From the NCBI GenBank assembly GCA_963169695.1, contig CAUJDS010000060.1, positions 128,780-192,779 of the forward strand: 64,000 nucleotides of DNA, in the 5' to 3' direction. The notes beneath the pieces are model-generated. The model saw nothing but the letters and a program-made list of their open reading frames with translations, had not been told where the DNA came from and did no database searches. The DNA comes from Bdellovibrionota bacterium (GTDB lineage: Bacteria > Bdellovibrionota > UBA1018 > CAUJDS01). This document shows positions 37,401-43,636 of this stretch, one piece after another (the stretch's first letter is position 1; the number at the start of each line of letters is the position of its first letter). Made by a program: the position numbers and the translations under genes.

Positions 37401-38172
37401 ATTTCGATAGCTCGCCAATGCGTTGATAACCCACGGTAGTTAGGGTCTCGGGGCCCTTGGGCATCCATTCCTTGTGGCGCTTGGCCCATTCTGTTGTGAC
37501 TTCGATGGTGTGAGCTCGATCGAGTCCCGCAGGGTGTGTGTGACTGAAGTACTCACGATTCCCAGGCAATGTCTTGAAGAGTTCCATAAAAGGCTGCTGA
37601 GACTCCCCCGCACGTAAACCGTGCAACGTGGCGTAGATGTCACAGTAGTGCTCCATGGGAACAGAAAACTCTCGAGTGACAGCCGCGATCGCCTCTTCGG
37701 TGGATAGAACAGGATTCTTTTTAGCGGCCTCGCGCGCCTGCATTGCGGTTGCGGCTCGTTGCATCTGAGTGGCATCTAGCACTTCGTGCCCATATTCGTG
37801 TCGTAGGATGCTGTTCAAGGCATTATCGCTCTTAACGTATTGTTCGATGAGGAAAGGATTGTAATGGATCACTACCCCCGATGACTTTCGTCGCGTCGTG
37901 GTATCAATCGCCGCTAGGTGATTTTCCGAAACACGCACTTCCACCTTGTCGGGACTCATTCCGGAGACTTCACAAAAGCGTTGCCGAATCCACTCGCTAA
38001 GAGCTTCAAACTCCCTTTGCTGGAAGGCGCCGAGTTGCTGCGAGAGAGGCTTGGTTGGTTCAGTCGGAGTTGCAGACGCATGAGAAAGGGGTGCGGGTGT
38101 GGAGGGTGGACGCGCTTCAGTTGATTCTGGGGGTGCAAAAATGAGCGCAATAATAAGCAAAACTCGCAACAT
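31408..38172 (-). CDS. Giant exported protein (2254 aa) with metalloprotease motif and ABC1-kinase-like region
   Basis: ATG 38172 starts a signal peptide (MLRVLLIIALIFAPPESTEA). Residues 100-190 carry a zincin motif, HEYGH at 125-129, and a downstream MEHYCDIYA (E174, D178) that resembles the third-ligand helix of M48-type proteases. Residues 200-1240 are long helical repeats without clear family. Residues about 1250-1500 look like an ABC1/AarF kinase: LGSGSMNVTLEVKLRNGQSY near 1257, then GLADADGHKGNWLI at about 1436-1449 (like the ADPHPGNILV loop) and LVHRIDLAQPVRL (like LIDFG). The expected ATP lysine is replaced (AARMV), so it may be inactive. The C-terminal 700 residues are again helical. 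A kinase-like domain behind a signal peptide suggests delivery into another cell, an inference. Length and motifs are clear; function is not. Confidence 0.85.
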   Translation of the reverse strand: MLRVLLIIALIFAPPESTEARPPSTPAPLSHASATPTEPTKPLSQQLGAFQQREFEALSEWIRQRFCEVSGMSPDKVEVRVSENHLAAIDTTTRRKSSGVVIHYNPFLIEQYVKSDNALNSILRHEYGHEVLDATQMQRAATAMQAREAAKKNPVLSTEEAIAAVTREFSVPMEHYCDIYATLHGLRAGESQQPFMELFKTLPGNREYFSHTHPAGLDRAHTIEVTTEWAKRHKEWMPKGPETLTTVGYQRIGELSKYISQYYANYHRWANSPEMDTEVRRQIDEAKKKVVDTFWKNFDTEIHRRVKTRLSHEPRSGAIGLPEIKNTTFTSTQSEYLKEVNRQAKQEIKAQFVEMLKRSVSRHLPKGAKTPNEAIIQTVQAKDVLYSLLKDSVTAIPGFDPQKIQEEVKNLFVQRNQRQLQALLANADVPKLFQTAPEHAVLTIAQGLPAHQVFQNLHHLSKLFTPNTIGAVVQHKARSFNEWARVAKKDARVLIDALNSAGHLYLVQDMSPWNAKKAETVRGLVQHHRSAIREWVKENSYATKRIEHNAADFAAFGAEPHLFLEPSEMAKVLDIKALAVIVTDPKMTSSKDPYLEALRTQEAKHLAALQGREPATSVGRLDAIQNAKDFIRATAADPSLSSRLQGGLKLSYEKELKKWAELPSDEFLKLWRLTLNRLSNSYRRDHESIEDVLVALVLRSDEEKKADALFKTYPEAKIPAVLKRRIREERLAMIEISMSYWDGSPTLRRLALRNLSLDERKILAAKILNKDNSLAYHVHWLLEGDQTAELFRSLAVPAAEKIRHVKKLGLSPQGEERLVTTLGEDLLQEALRDDRSLRAFSQSAYQSLKESHEDHTKLFKDYWDHRRQAVSADTFVRDIKDMIACYQGQFCHEITFEQARPYLSHLSLEERVALLRNKRDWPELEQDKLITEILQNSSFDYDRRLDIAQRASGSLSQSERIWEELVLPDLHQRGYDPDRAAAALKAVFKEHPETQYAKVDSVANAFQLSVRQIETLEDTVFPDTEKGGLYKMIQGFRSTLLGSGLSYEDGKSSAKVTRHRILALRYLLGLETSPHWDFLPELDRLPSLARESLILDLISPHDPMGLWHPDNTKGRAAILATLLEGIPKSSEGYAKLVLNAYLKALDRLPSAPRAHLFLARALGAIRHSQKKAETTKSGSPLIQVVRRIVDAKGGLWAKITQMISGDPSIVPDRTDRMSLQKANDQVDVPARKRALKYLEKALGSEIEEVVEVKTPPLGSGSMNVTLEVKLRNGQSYAARMVRDDPDLEAQFERGDLKATVHEIRQSLAKHEYAVDPVSVNRMADGIEEATELLADSMQAEANLQHDREVLRTLGAESETSRAVYDGFERDLKVRSMAVREAKVLNYSEGGANPIRILLTPIARDIRNQSPRPTQKELVRAYQAMYRAEIRALFEKGLADADGHKGNWLITRDRFNPKILLVHRIDLAQPVRLDPKELDDLRGVFAGITRRMDPGLVGIPRIEDGDMAKAFLGLVRTSNEGHSQEALTKSVLPALQKAFKGRRATNAPEFLDEWRVALQEISGKKVEFKPSVRFAKKSLLAAQQIIHSTDLSPTSLKAMQKFQQRTFGEYVLQTSYPRLVFSAIVAKLRRWFVPEPKEAAPGFQERSSYYRELLSTIPDESSLSERQFNEILKQQPELKEELVQAARRTIELPYSQDRAPALDFLRHEDANYIRYLQETLRVRGKKRGKKSGQGRNGSGLPNDLANHILGFEVTELYPDLLQSEYKSTVLPQSWMDYLQAHAHEIPSDELIPTYGTIEALDSELDQKLMTEILHRGTKRQLLHLAMTIEDPALNRQILAHAASSEMAAEIAKSYRKIAGTLPELQPFIRSGVVPAAEIHTLLRLEPVDRGFLEAVFDSPVFNPEMQRTWIGRVTAETVQGHLPLEEGQELLRRIPTAAKENYVVAQKALRSLQTTDVSSRIPGKSGIVNLVIEAGGEKKRTLELHFDARSVEVDGVRFTKGKSALDDRIVALFQEPRKNWERPDLEKFLKSLRGPQFTDYSFSNELGIWREILSLAYDHPWTHQEWLALASRHPSILGRDAYLHFLLNWGLRHVDATKMRPDVLREIERLAIRHKVLSPKERTYFLQNRPLGKLIQGWANAANPSVYLHAQKTPIVVTESDLKILAWISAHSPVETGPLPRLVIQDDIYHLYTLLKNERGNSPGLYVDDGALFADGKDKQRIDRIIPYNVLSAKKAKGSNPCKGALLESLKDGED

Positions 38173-38250
38173 ATCAAAGACGTATCGGAGTTTTTGCTCG
38201 GAATTTCAACTAGTGTTGTTTGAAAAATCGGGAGTGAATGCAACCTCTAA

Positions 38251-38291
38251 AAACAAAAACAGGGGCCCCCGCATCCAAGGAGGCCCCTGTT
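38251..38291 (-). terminator. Rho-independent terminator of the flagellin gene
   Basis: Arms AACAGGGGCC and GGCCCCTGTT (38258-38267 and 38282-38291) form a perfect 10-bp stem; read leftward it is followed by a T-rich run (AAACAAAAA on the given strand). It lies about 55 bases after the flagellin stop. Confidence 0.85.
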
Positions 38292-38344
38292 AATAAATCG
38301 GAGAATGATTAACCTGCGAATATCAGTCGCTTAACTCAGAGGGA

Positions 38345-39181
38345 TTAACCCTGAAGAAGTCGAAGCGCTGCTTGCGGGTTGGAGTTGGCTTGTCCCAACA
38401 CCGCAATATTTGCTTGGGTCAAGATGTTCTGCTTGACCAACTCGCTGGTTTCTTCAGCCATGTCCGTGTCACGGATTCGGCTGTTGGCTGCTCTCAAGTT
38501 CTCACGGTAGATGTTCAAGTTCTGAATCGTGGATTGCAAACGATTCTGAAGAGCTCCGAGAGCCGAGCGATTTTCGTTCACTCGGTTGAGGGCTAAGTCT
38601 ATTTTTTCTAAATTTAGCTGAGAAGATTCCTTGGACGTCGTAGTGACATCAGCGATTCCAAGGGCTTCTGTCGTGACAACTTGTTCAGCAGCATTGAAGG
38701 TCAGACGATCCTGATCAGGTCGGTTATTGATACCAACTTGAATATCTAGCGCACCACCTTCTCCGTTCAGAAGCTTGGTTCCGTTGTATTCAGTGAGCTG
38801 AGCAATGCGGTCCACTTCACTTTTGAGATGCTGAATTTCTTTGTCAACGAAGCCGCGCTCGATGTTTCCGACTGTATCTGAAGCAGACTGGATCGAGAGC
38901 TCGCGCAAACGAATCAGAATGTTGCTGATTTCGTTGGTCGCGCCTTCCGCCGTCTGAATCAAACTGATACCGTCGTTTGAATTTCTTTCTGCTTGGCGCA
39001 AGCTTCGTGAACTAGCGACTAATTTTTCACTGATGGCCAATCCAGCAGCGTCGTCACTAGCGCGGTTGATTCGATTGCCCGATGCTAAACGTTCCAAAGA
39101 AACGTTTTGCAGGTCTTTATTATTCATCAAGGATCTCTGGGCAGAAATCGCTTGTGTGTTTGTTTTAATTCGCAGACTCAT
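38345..39181 (-). CDS. fliC: Flagellin
   Basis: 278 residues with both conserved flagellin ends: N-terminal SLRIKTNTQAISAQRSLMNN, RLASGNRINRASDDAAGLAI and C-terminal RIRDTDMAEETSELVKQNIL, QANIAVLGQANSNPQAALRL. The central surface region is short, as in compact flagellins. GGAGG lies seven bases before ATG 39181. A sigma-28 promoter at 39267-39293 and a terminator downstream make it a single-gene transcript. Secreted by the flagellar type III system and polymerised in the filament. Confidence 0.95.
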   Translation of the reverse strand: MSLRIKTNTQAISAQRSLMNNKDLQNVSLERLASGNRINRASDDAAGLAISEKLVASSRSLRQAERNSNDGISLIQTAEGATNEISNILIRLRELSIQSASDTVGNIERGFVDKEIQHLKSEVDRIAQLTEYNGTKLLNGEGGALDIQVGINNRPDQDRLTFNAAEQVVTTEALGIADVTTTSKESSQLNLEKIDLALNRVNENRSALGALQNRLQSTIQNLNIYRENLRAANSRIRDTDMAEETSELVKQNILTQANIAVLGQANSNPQAALRLLQG

Positions 39182-39266
39182 TTCATCCTCCTAGGGTCTC
39201 AATTTTTCCTCCTTGATCTGAAACTCTGTTTCCAGCTAGGCATTCCATACCTACCTGTCACAACAC

Positions 39267-39293
39267 CTATCGGAGGCGCTTCGTTGGACTTTA
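39267..39293 (-). promoter_or_regulatory. Sigma-28 (FliA) promoter of flagellin
   Basis: Read leftward: TAAAGTCC, 11 bases, then TCCGATAG, against the FliA consensus TAAAGTTT-N11-GCCGATAA. Spacing is exact and the core TAAA and CCGATA match. It lies about 86 bases before the flagellin start. Confidence 0.8.
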
Positions 39294-39347
39294 AAAAAAG
39301 TGATTGATTTCCAACACTTATACATGATTGAAATAGTCGGAGAATAA

Positions 39348-39389
39348 ATTTCAAATCGTAATTTGAAATAATTCCAATTATTTGGAATT
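39348..39389. promoter_or_regulatory. Two adjoining perfect AT-rich dyads, candidate tandem operator
   Basis: ATTTCAAAT (39348-39356) pairs with ATTTGAAAT (39361-39369) across CGTA, and AATTCCAA (39370-39377) pairs with TTGGAATT (39382-39389) across four bases. The two sit edge to edge in the 400-base gap between flagellin and a lipoprotein gene. The rest of this gap is AT-rich and, apart from the sigma-28 promoter, shows nothing else. No T-tract follows, so this is more likely an operator than a terminator. Confidence 0.5.
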
Positions 39390-39582
39390 TAACGATCAGG
39401 TATTTGGTTCCGCCAAATTATTTTCGAAGCCGGTAAATTTTTCTGATTTTTTTGACTCGGATTTGCGACGTGGATCTGAATTTAAATAAAATAAATTTAA
39501 AATTGGTCTGAAAGCGATTTAGTAATGGACTGTTTGCATCAGATACAAGTAGAAAAAACCTCTCACGATGAGGAAAGCCCCA

Positions 39583-40149
39583 ATGAATTTTTTTGGTAGA
39601 TCCATCCTTCGACTCACACTGCTTAGCTCGCTGGCTTTTTTGACTGCCTGTCAACCCAGCCTTTTAAAATCGCTGAAGTCCAACACGGTTTCGCATTTGA
39701 TGGATTCAGTTTCTCCTGATTTTCTGACGGCAGGTTATTGGTTGAGCAATTCCGATTTGGATGACGACCAATGGATGGTTCTTGGAATCAGTGAGCAGAG
39801 GACAGTTTCCGTTATTGCTTCGACCATGGACGAGAGTCACTTTGCGAACGCGTCGCTTCAAAACAATCCTCATTGGGTATTTCTGAGTAGTAACCACGCC
39901 ATTGCGGAAGTGGAGGGAATGCTTCTCTCCGAGTACGTGATCAATCCTCCTTCTTATCGAGCAGAAATGGTCATTGATCCAGATGCTCAGTGGCTTTCTA
40001 TTTATTGGCTAACTGATAGTGCACCGGCTGGACCGACGATGGAAGACACCACACAAATGATGCGCTTTCGACGAATCAGTCAAACCCAGGTAATCACCAT
40101 CCTTCAAAAGTTAGTGCGAGCGCTTCAAAAGCGGCAGGGAATGTTCTAG
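39583..40149 (+). CDS. Small lipoprotein of unknown function, 188 aa
   Basis: ATG 39583 follows GAGGAAAG at a good distance; an in-frame ATG at 39568 lacks one. A lipoprotein signal ends at FLTAC (Cys near residue 23). The mature domain includes GYWLSNSDLDDDQWMVLGIS, EVEGMLLSEYVINPPSYRAE and SIYWLTDSAPAGP, probably beta-rich. No family recognised. Downstream, 40150-40418 contains no clear gene. Confidence 0.75.
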   Translation: MNFFGRSILRLTLLSSLAFLTACQPSLLKSLKSNTVSHLMDSVSPDFLTAGYWLSNSDLDDDQWMVLGISEQRTVSVIASTMDESHFANASLQNNPHWVFLSSNHAIAEVEGMLLSEYVINPPSYRAEMVIDPDAQWLSIYWLTDSAPAGPTMEDTTQMMRFRRISQTQVITILQKLVRALQKRQGMF

Positions 40150-40418
40150 GTGGCTATGCGTTTCGATTTAAAAAAGTCCTTCCGACAGAGCCATGCTTTG
40201 ACATCAATTGATTCGTGTCCGTGGGCATTCTTAAAGCTTCTATCGATATTGCTAACCAATTGGATGCACTTGGCGTGAGTCAATTCTCTTTGAAATCGCA
40301 CAAAGTGAGGTAGCGTTGCACGTCTGACTAGAACGACATGGATCCCTATTTAGTTAAGTCCAAAACAGGATACATCCAAGTTTGGTCAGGCTTGTCAAAC
40401 GAGGCCAGCCGCTATTCA

Positions 40419-40769
40419 TTAATGATGGTCGTCGCAGCCATGCTCGCAAGCATCAGCCTCTAGGGGCTTTCCGGCCTTCTTGCAGAGTTCAAAAAGCCGG
40501 TCAAAATGGTACATCCCAGTCCGGTGCTTGTCGCTCCAGTCAAATTGGATTGCGTAATTTCCTACAAGCTCTACGGTTGTAGGGTGAACGTCTTTGGGTA
40601 CGCTAGATTCCTGCAGCGTGACTTCTCCCGTAAGCTCATTGACGCATCCTGCACAAGGGCATTGAAGGCGCAACGTGCGATAGGGAATCAAATAGCGCTC
40701 CCCGGAGTGCCACTCGATGAAAGCTTCATGGTCATTGGCGGGCTCAATTCGGCTTGGAACAGCGTGCAT
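40419..40769 (-). CDS. DUF971 domain protein, 116 aa
   Basis: Matches the DUF971 (gamma-butyrobetaine hydroxylase N-terminal-like) fold: RYLIPYRTLRLQCPCAGCVN with its CxxC-type metal cysteines, ELTGEVTL, VELVGNYAIQFDWSDKHRTG and MYHFDRLFEL. Stand-alone DUF971 proteins are widespread and often sit near Mrp/ApbC iron-sulfur carriers, so a role with metal or Fe-S is possible. The C-terminus is His/Cys-rich (ADACEHGCDDHH), an extra metal-binding tail. It diverges from mlaE. Confidence 0.85.
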   Translation of the reverse strand: MHAVPSRIEPANDHEAFIEWHSGERYLIPYRTLRLQCPCAGCVNELTGEVTLQESSVPKDVHPTTVELVGNYAIQFDWSDKHRTGMYHFDRLFELCKKAGKPLEADACEHGCDDHH

Positions 40770-40887
40770 ATCGGCGGAGCCTATATCAGATCAGGCAAGG
40801 ATTCAATTGGGGAAGTCGGGGCCGATAAAATTCCCTTGATTGATGGAGGTTGTCTTCCTTGCGATTTTGTTTTTAACTGAGGCAGTC

Positions 40888-41667
40888 GTGACATTAATCA
40901 ATTGGTTGCATCAGGGTGTATCGAAGCTTGGTAGTTTTACTCTTTTTGTGGGGAGGATCATCAGTGCTTCACGAAATTTGTGGAAGCGTCGAGACCTTTT
41001 CTTCAGGCATTGCGAATACATTGGCGTGAGTTCCACTGGGGTCATTGTCATCGCGGGCACCTTTATTGGCGCCGTCATGGGTTTTCAGCTCTATGTGGCC
41101 CTACATTTGTTCGGCGCGGAAGCGATCCTTGGCGGTAGTGTCGGTGCAGCGTTGCTCCGAGAGTTGGCCCCCGTCTTTGGAGCGATTATGGTGACTGGTC
41201 GAGCGGGTGCTGCAATGGCGGCCGAAGTGGCGAGTATGCGGATCACGGAGCAAATTGATGCGCTAGAGGTTATGGCGGTCGATCCTATTGAGTACTTGGT
41301 TGCTCCGCGGGTTTTGGCAGGCGTCTTGATGATGCCCATCCTTTCGGCTTTCTTTGGTGGAGTGGGGTCACTTTCGGGCGCGGCCGTCGGTTGTGGAATT
41401 ATGGGATTGAGCTCCGCCACCTACTGGGAAGTCTATGCCCTCTATGTAGATTTCTTGGATATTACTCACTTGATCATCAAGAGCTTGGTCTTCGGATTTT
41501 TGCTGACGGCGATTGGGTGTTATTGCGGATACAACGCGCAGGGAGGAGCTAGGGCAGTAGGCTTGGCGACTCGCACAACTGTGGTTGCCAGTGTTTTGGC
41601 AATCTTACTTTCAGATTATTTGATTACGACCTTTTTGCCCGTGGTGAGTTATCCGCTGAAGTTGTAG
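40888..41667 (+). CDS. mlaE: MlaE-family lipid transport permease
   Basis: GTG 40888 has GAGG five bases upstream; the open frame from 40840 adds only non-family residues. About 259 residues in five membrane helices, with the MlaE signatures GTFIGAVMGFQ, LLRELAPVFGAIMVTGRAGA, AAEVASMRITEQIDALEVMA and VAPRVLAGVLMMPIL. The family is the inner-membrane permease of phospholipid transporters. The following gene encodes the MCE (MlaD) component after 29 bases. The ATPase MlaF is not adjacent. Confidence 0.92.
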   Translation: MTLINWLHQGVSKLGSFTLFVGRIISASRNLWKRRDLFFRHCEYIGVSSTGVIVIAGTFIGAVMGFQLYVALHLFGAEAILGGSVGAALLRELAPVFGAIMVTGRAGAAMAAEVASMRITEQIDALEVMAVDPIEYLVAPRVLAGVLMMPILSAFFGGVGSLSGAAVGCGIMGLSSATYWEVYALYVDFLDITHLIIKSLVFGFLLTAIGCYCGYNAQGGARAVGLATRTTVVASVLAILLSDYLITTFLPVVSYPLKL

Positions 41668-41696
41668 TTTTTTATTTTTAGAAAGCGTTGGAGCTT

Positions 41697-43217
41697 ATGA
41701 AGGAAGAAAATATTTGGTCCATTCGATTCAAGGTTGGGATTTTCACCATCCTAGGAATTTTGCTCATTGGGGCGATTTCTGTTTACGTCAATGATCGCCC
41801 TTTTTGGTGGAGGCCTTGTCAGTTGATTCACATCCATGTGCCGGATGCAACGGGCCTCAAGACCAAGTCCCCTATTCGATCATTGGGATTGCAGATTGGC
41901 TTCCTGAAATACGTTCAGCTCTATGAAGAAAACGTGAAGCTTGCGATTTGCTTGACCGCGCCTGTGCAGGTCCTACCTGAGACGCGTGCCTACATTCGTG
42001 GCGAGGGCTTTTTGGGTGATAAGTTTGTCGAACTCAAGCCCGTTCGGTACATCGGCGACCGCAATGAAAGCGGTATTGTTGAACAACCAGCCGCGCAGGT
42101 GACCCCAGGTCCCACTCGAGAAGAGCGGCGAGAGATTCGACGGCGCGAAAGGCATCAGCAGAGCGATGCGCCACGAGAATCAAAAGACCAGAGTAGGCTA
42201 TCCCTTCCGCTTCCACCTTTGCTTTTTGCAATGGGTTGGGTGCAGTACGCCCGAGGACAAACAACATCGAAAGAAGTACCTGTCGAAAAATCTGGCCAGG
42301 ACATTGGGCACTTGGTCGAGCAAGTGGACGGATTGGTGGATGAGCTCAAAGACATCACCAAGACCCTCAACTACGCGATCAAGCCGGAAGAACTTCGCGA
42401 TACCCTTCGCAAACTCAATGTAACTTTAGAACATGCGCAAAAGGCTTTGTCTCCTGAGGGCGGTATGACCTCTACTGCACAACGCACACTTGCCAAGTTG
42501 GAGGATGCGATCGAGCAAATGCGCGATCAAATGACTCGCATCAATCAGGGTAAGGGTTCTGTCGGAATGCTGCTAAACGACCCAAGTTATGCAGAAGAAT
42601 TGCGAGAAGCGCTTCGCAATATCAATACCATGTTGGGCAAGGTGAGTGGTCTGAGAATTCAGGTAACACTTTTGACGGAGTACATTCCGGCCTACAGTGG
42701 CACTCGCGCTGGAGCATTGATCGGAATTTGGCCGCAGGAAGACCGCTACTACCTCTTGGGAGCTTCGGTTGATCCGCGAGGAAAAACTACTACCAAGACC
42801 ATCACGGTGACTTCTGGCACATCAACCACTTCGTCCAAAGTAGTCGAAGAGGAGTCAGGCGCGATCCTGATTACCGGAATGCTTGGCAAAGTGCTCTGGA
42901 AGCGACTGGACCTCAGCGCCGGATTTCTCCACGGTGATGGAGCTATTGCGGTAGGTTGGAATTTGGGTTCAGAAGGAACAGAAGACCGTCTCCAATTGAT
43001 TACTCAAGGTTATGCCAGCACTTCGTCAAGTACGACCAAGGTGGATGGCCGAGTTTTATTGCGCTGGTTTCCTTCCAATAGTCCTTACCTCAGCACGATC
43101 TATATAGATGGAGGGCTGGACTCGATCCGAAAGGTAAACGGCAAAGTCGCTTACTCCTTTGGCGCCGGGCTCTCCTTTGACGACAAAGACATCAAGATGC
43201 TGTTTTCTTTTTTATAA
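41697..43217 (+). CDS. MCE/MlaD-family lipid-binding protein, 506 aa
   Basis: ATG 41697 with GGAG just upstream; TTG 41688 is an alternative. One N-terminal membrane helix (FKVGIFTILGILLIGAISVY) and an MCE domain (HVPDATGLKTKSPIRSLGLQ, GEGFLGDKFVELKP). A charged low-complexity linker (REERREIRRRERHQQ) precedes long helices (EQVDGLVDELKDITKTLNYA) and a C-terminal part that may be a beta barrel (AYSFGAGLSFDDKDIKMLFS). It resembles MlaD or PqiB-type proteins that bridge the periplasm, here possibly with its own outer-membrane barrel domain. Confidence 0.87.
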   Translation: MKEENIWSIRFKVGIFTILGILLIGAISVYVNDRPFWWRPCQLIHIHVPDATGLKTKSPIRSLGLQIGFLKYVQLYEENVKLAICLTAPVQVLPETRAYIRGEGFLGDKFVELKPVRYIGDRNESGIVEQPAAQVTPGPTREERREIRRRERHQQSDAPRESKDQSRLSLPLPPLLFAMGWVQYARGQTTSKEVPVEKSGQDIGHLVEQVDGLVDELKDITKTLNYAIKPEELRDTLRKLNVTLEHAQKALSPEGGMTSTAQRTLAKLEDAIEQMRDQMTRINQGKGSVGMLLNDPSYAEELREALRNINTMLGKVSGLRIQVTLLTEYIPAYSGTRAGALIGIWPQEDRYYLLGASVDPRGKTTTKTITVTSGTSTTSSKVVEEESGAILITGMLGKVLWKRLDLSAGFLHGDGAIAVGWNLGSEGTEDRLQLITQGYASTSSSTTKVDGRVLLRWFPSNSPYLSTIYIDGGLDSIRKVNGKVAYSFGAGLSFDDKDIKMLFSFL

Positions 43218-43279
43218 GTCGTATCAAAAAAGCTATTTAATTTAGCTGGTTACGAAACCCATCGACTGGTAGTTATTAA

Positions 43280-43296
43280 TATACTAAAATAGTATA
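43280..43296. promoter_or_regulatory. TATACTA-AAA-TAGTATA dyad with TATACT -10 box
   Basis: Perfect 7-bp arms around AAA. TATACT at 43293-43298 lies 25 bases before ATG 43323 and would act as a -10 box. The dyad matches the one at 16523-16539 at 14 of 17 positions. Confidence 0.5.
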
Positions 43297-43322
43297 CTAA
43301 TAATCTCGCAGGAGGGGTTCGT

Positions 43323-43625
43323 ATGTTGACTGCCTGGATTTTTCTTGTTCTTCAATCGTCTGTAGCTATGGCTGAGGGTGCACCCAAGGCTCTTACTCGT
43401 CATTCCATTCCGTCTGCGCTGACCTTGGCATCGGGACCGGGTATGCTTTATTGGTCCCCTAAAAAGTCTGAGACCTATCGACAGCCTTCCAGTCAGGACA
43501 CCAAGCTACGAGCAACCCTCTGGCCGAGCCGTATACAATATGTCAGTCAGCCAAAGACTCCCTATGGCACCTACCGCGTAGAGCAGTACTCCCTTTGGGA
43601 GCCCAAAGGGCGTTTGGCCGAGTAA
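43323..43625 (+). CDS. Small exported protein of unknown function, 100 aa
   Basis: GGAGGGG at 43311-43317 precedes ATG 43323. A signal peptide (MLTAWIFLVLQSSVAMA) is followed by about 83 residues ending in GTYRVEQYSLWEPKGRLAE, possibly an SH3-like beta fold. No family recognised. Its own promoter dyad lies 27 bases upstream, so it is probably expressed apart from the mlaE operon. It converges with the next gene. Confidence 0.7.
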   Translation: MLTAWIFLVLQSSVAMAEGAPKALTRHSIPSALTLASGPGMLYWSPKKSETYRQPSSQDTKLRATLWPSRIQYVSQPKTPYGTYRVEQYSLWEPKGRLAE

Positions 43626-43636
43626 GTTCTCAGGAG

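Noticed and set aside
40156-40278. 40-residue frame after the small lipoprotein gene
   Set aside because: A plausible ribosome-binding site exists, but another overlapping frame looks equally good and neither has recognisable features.
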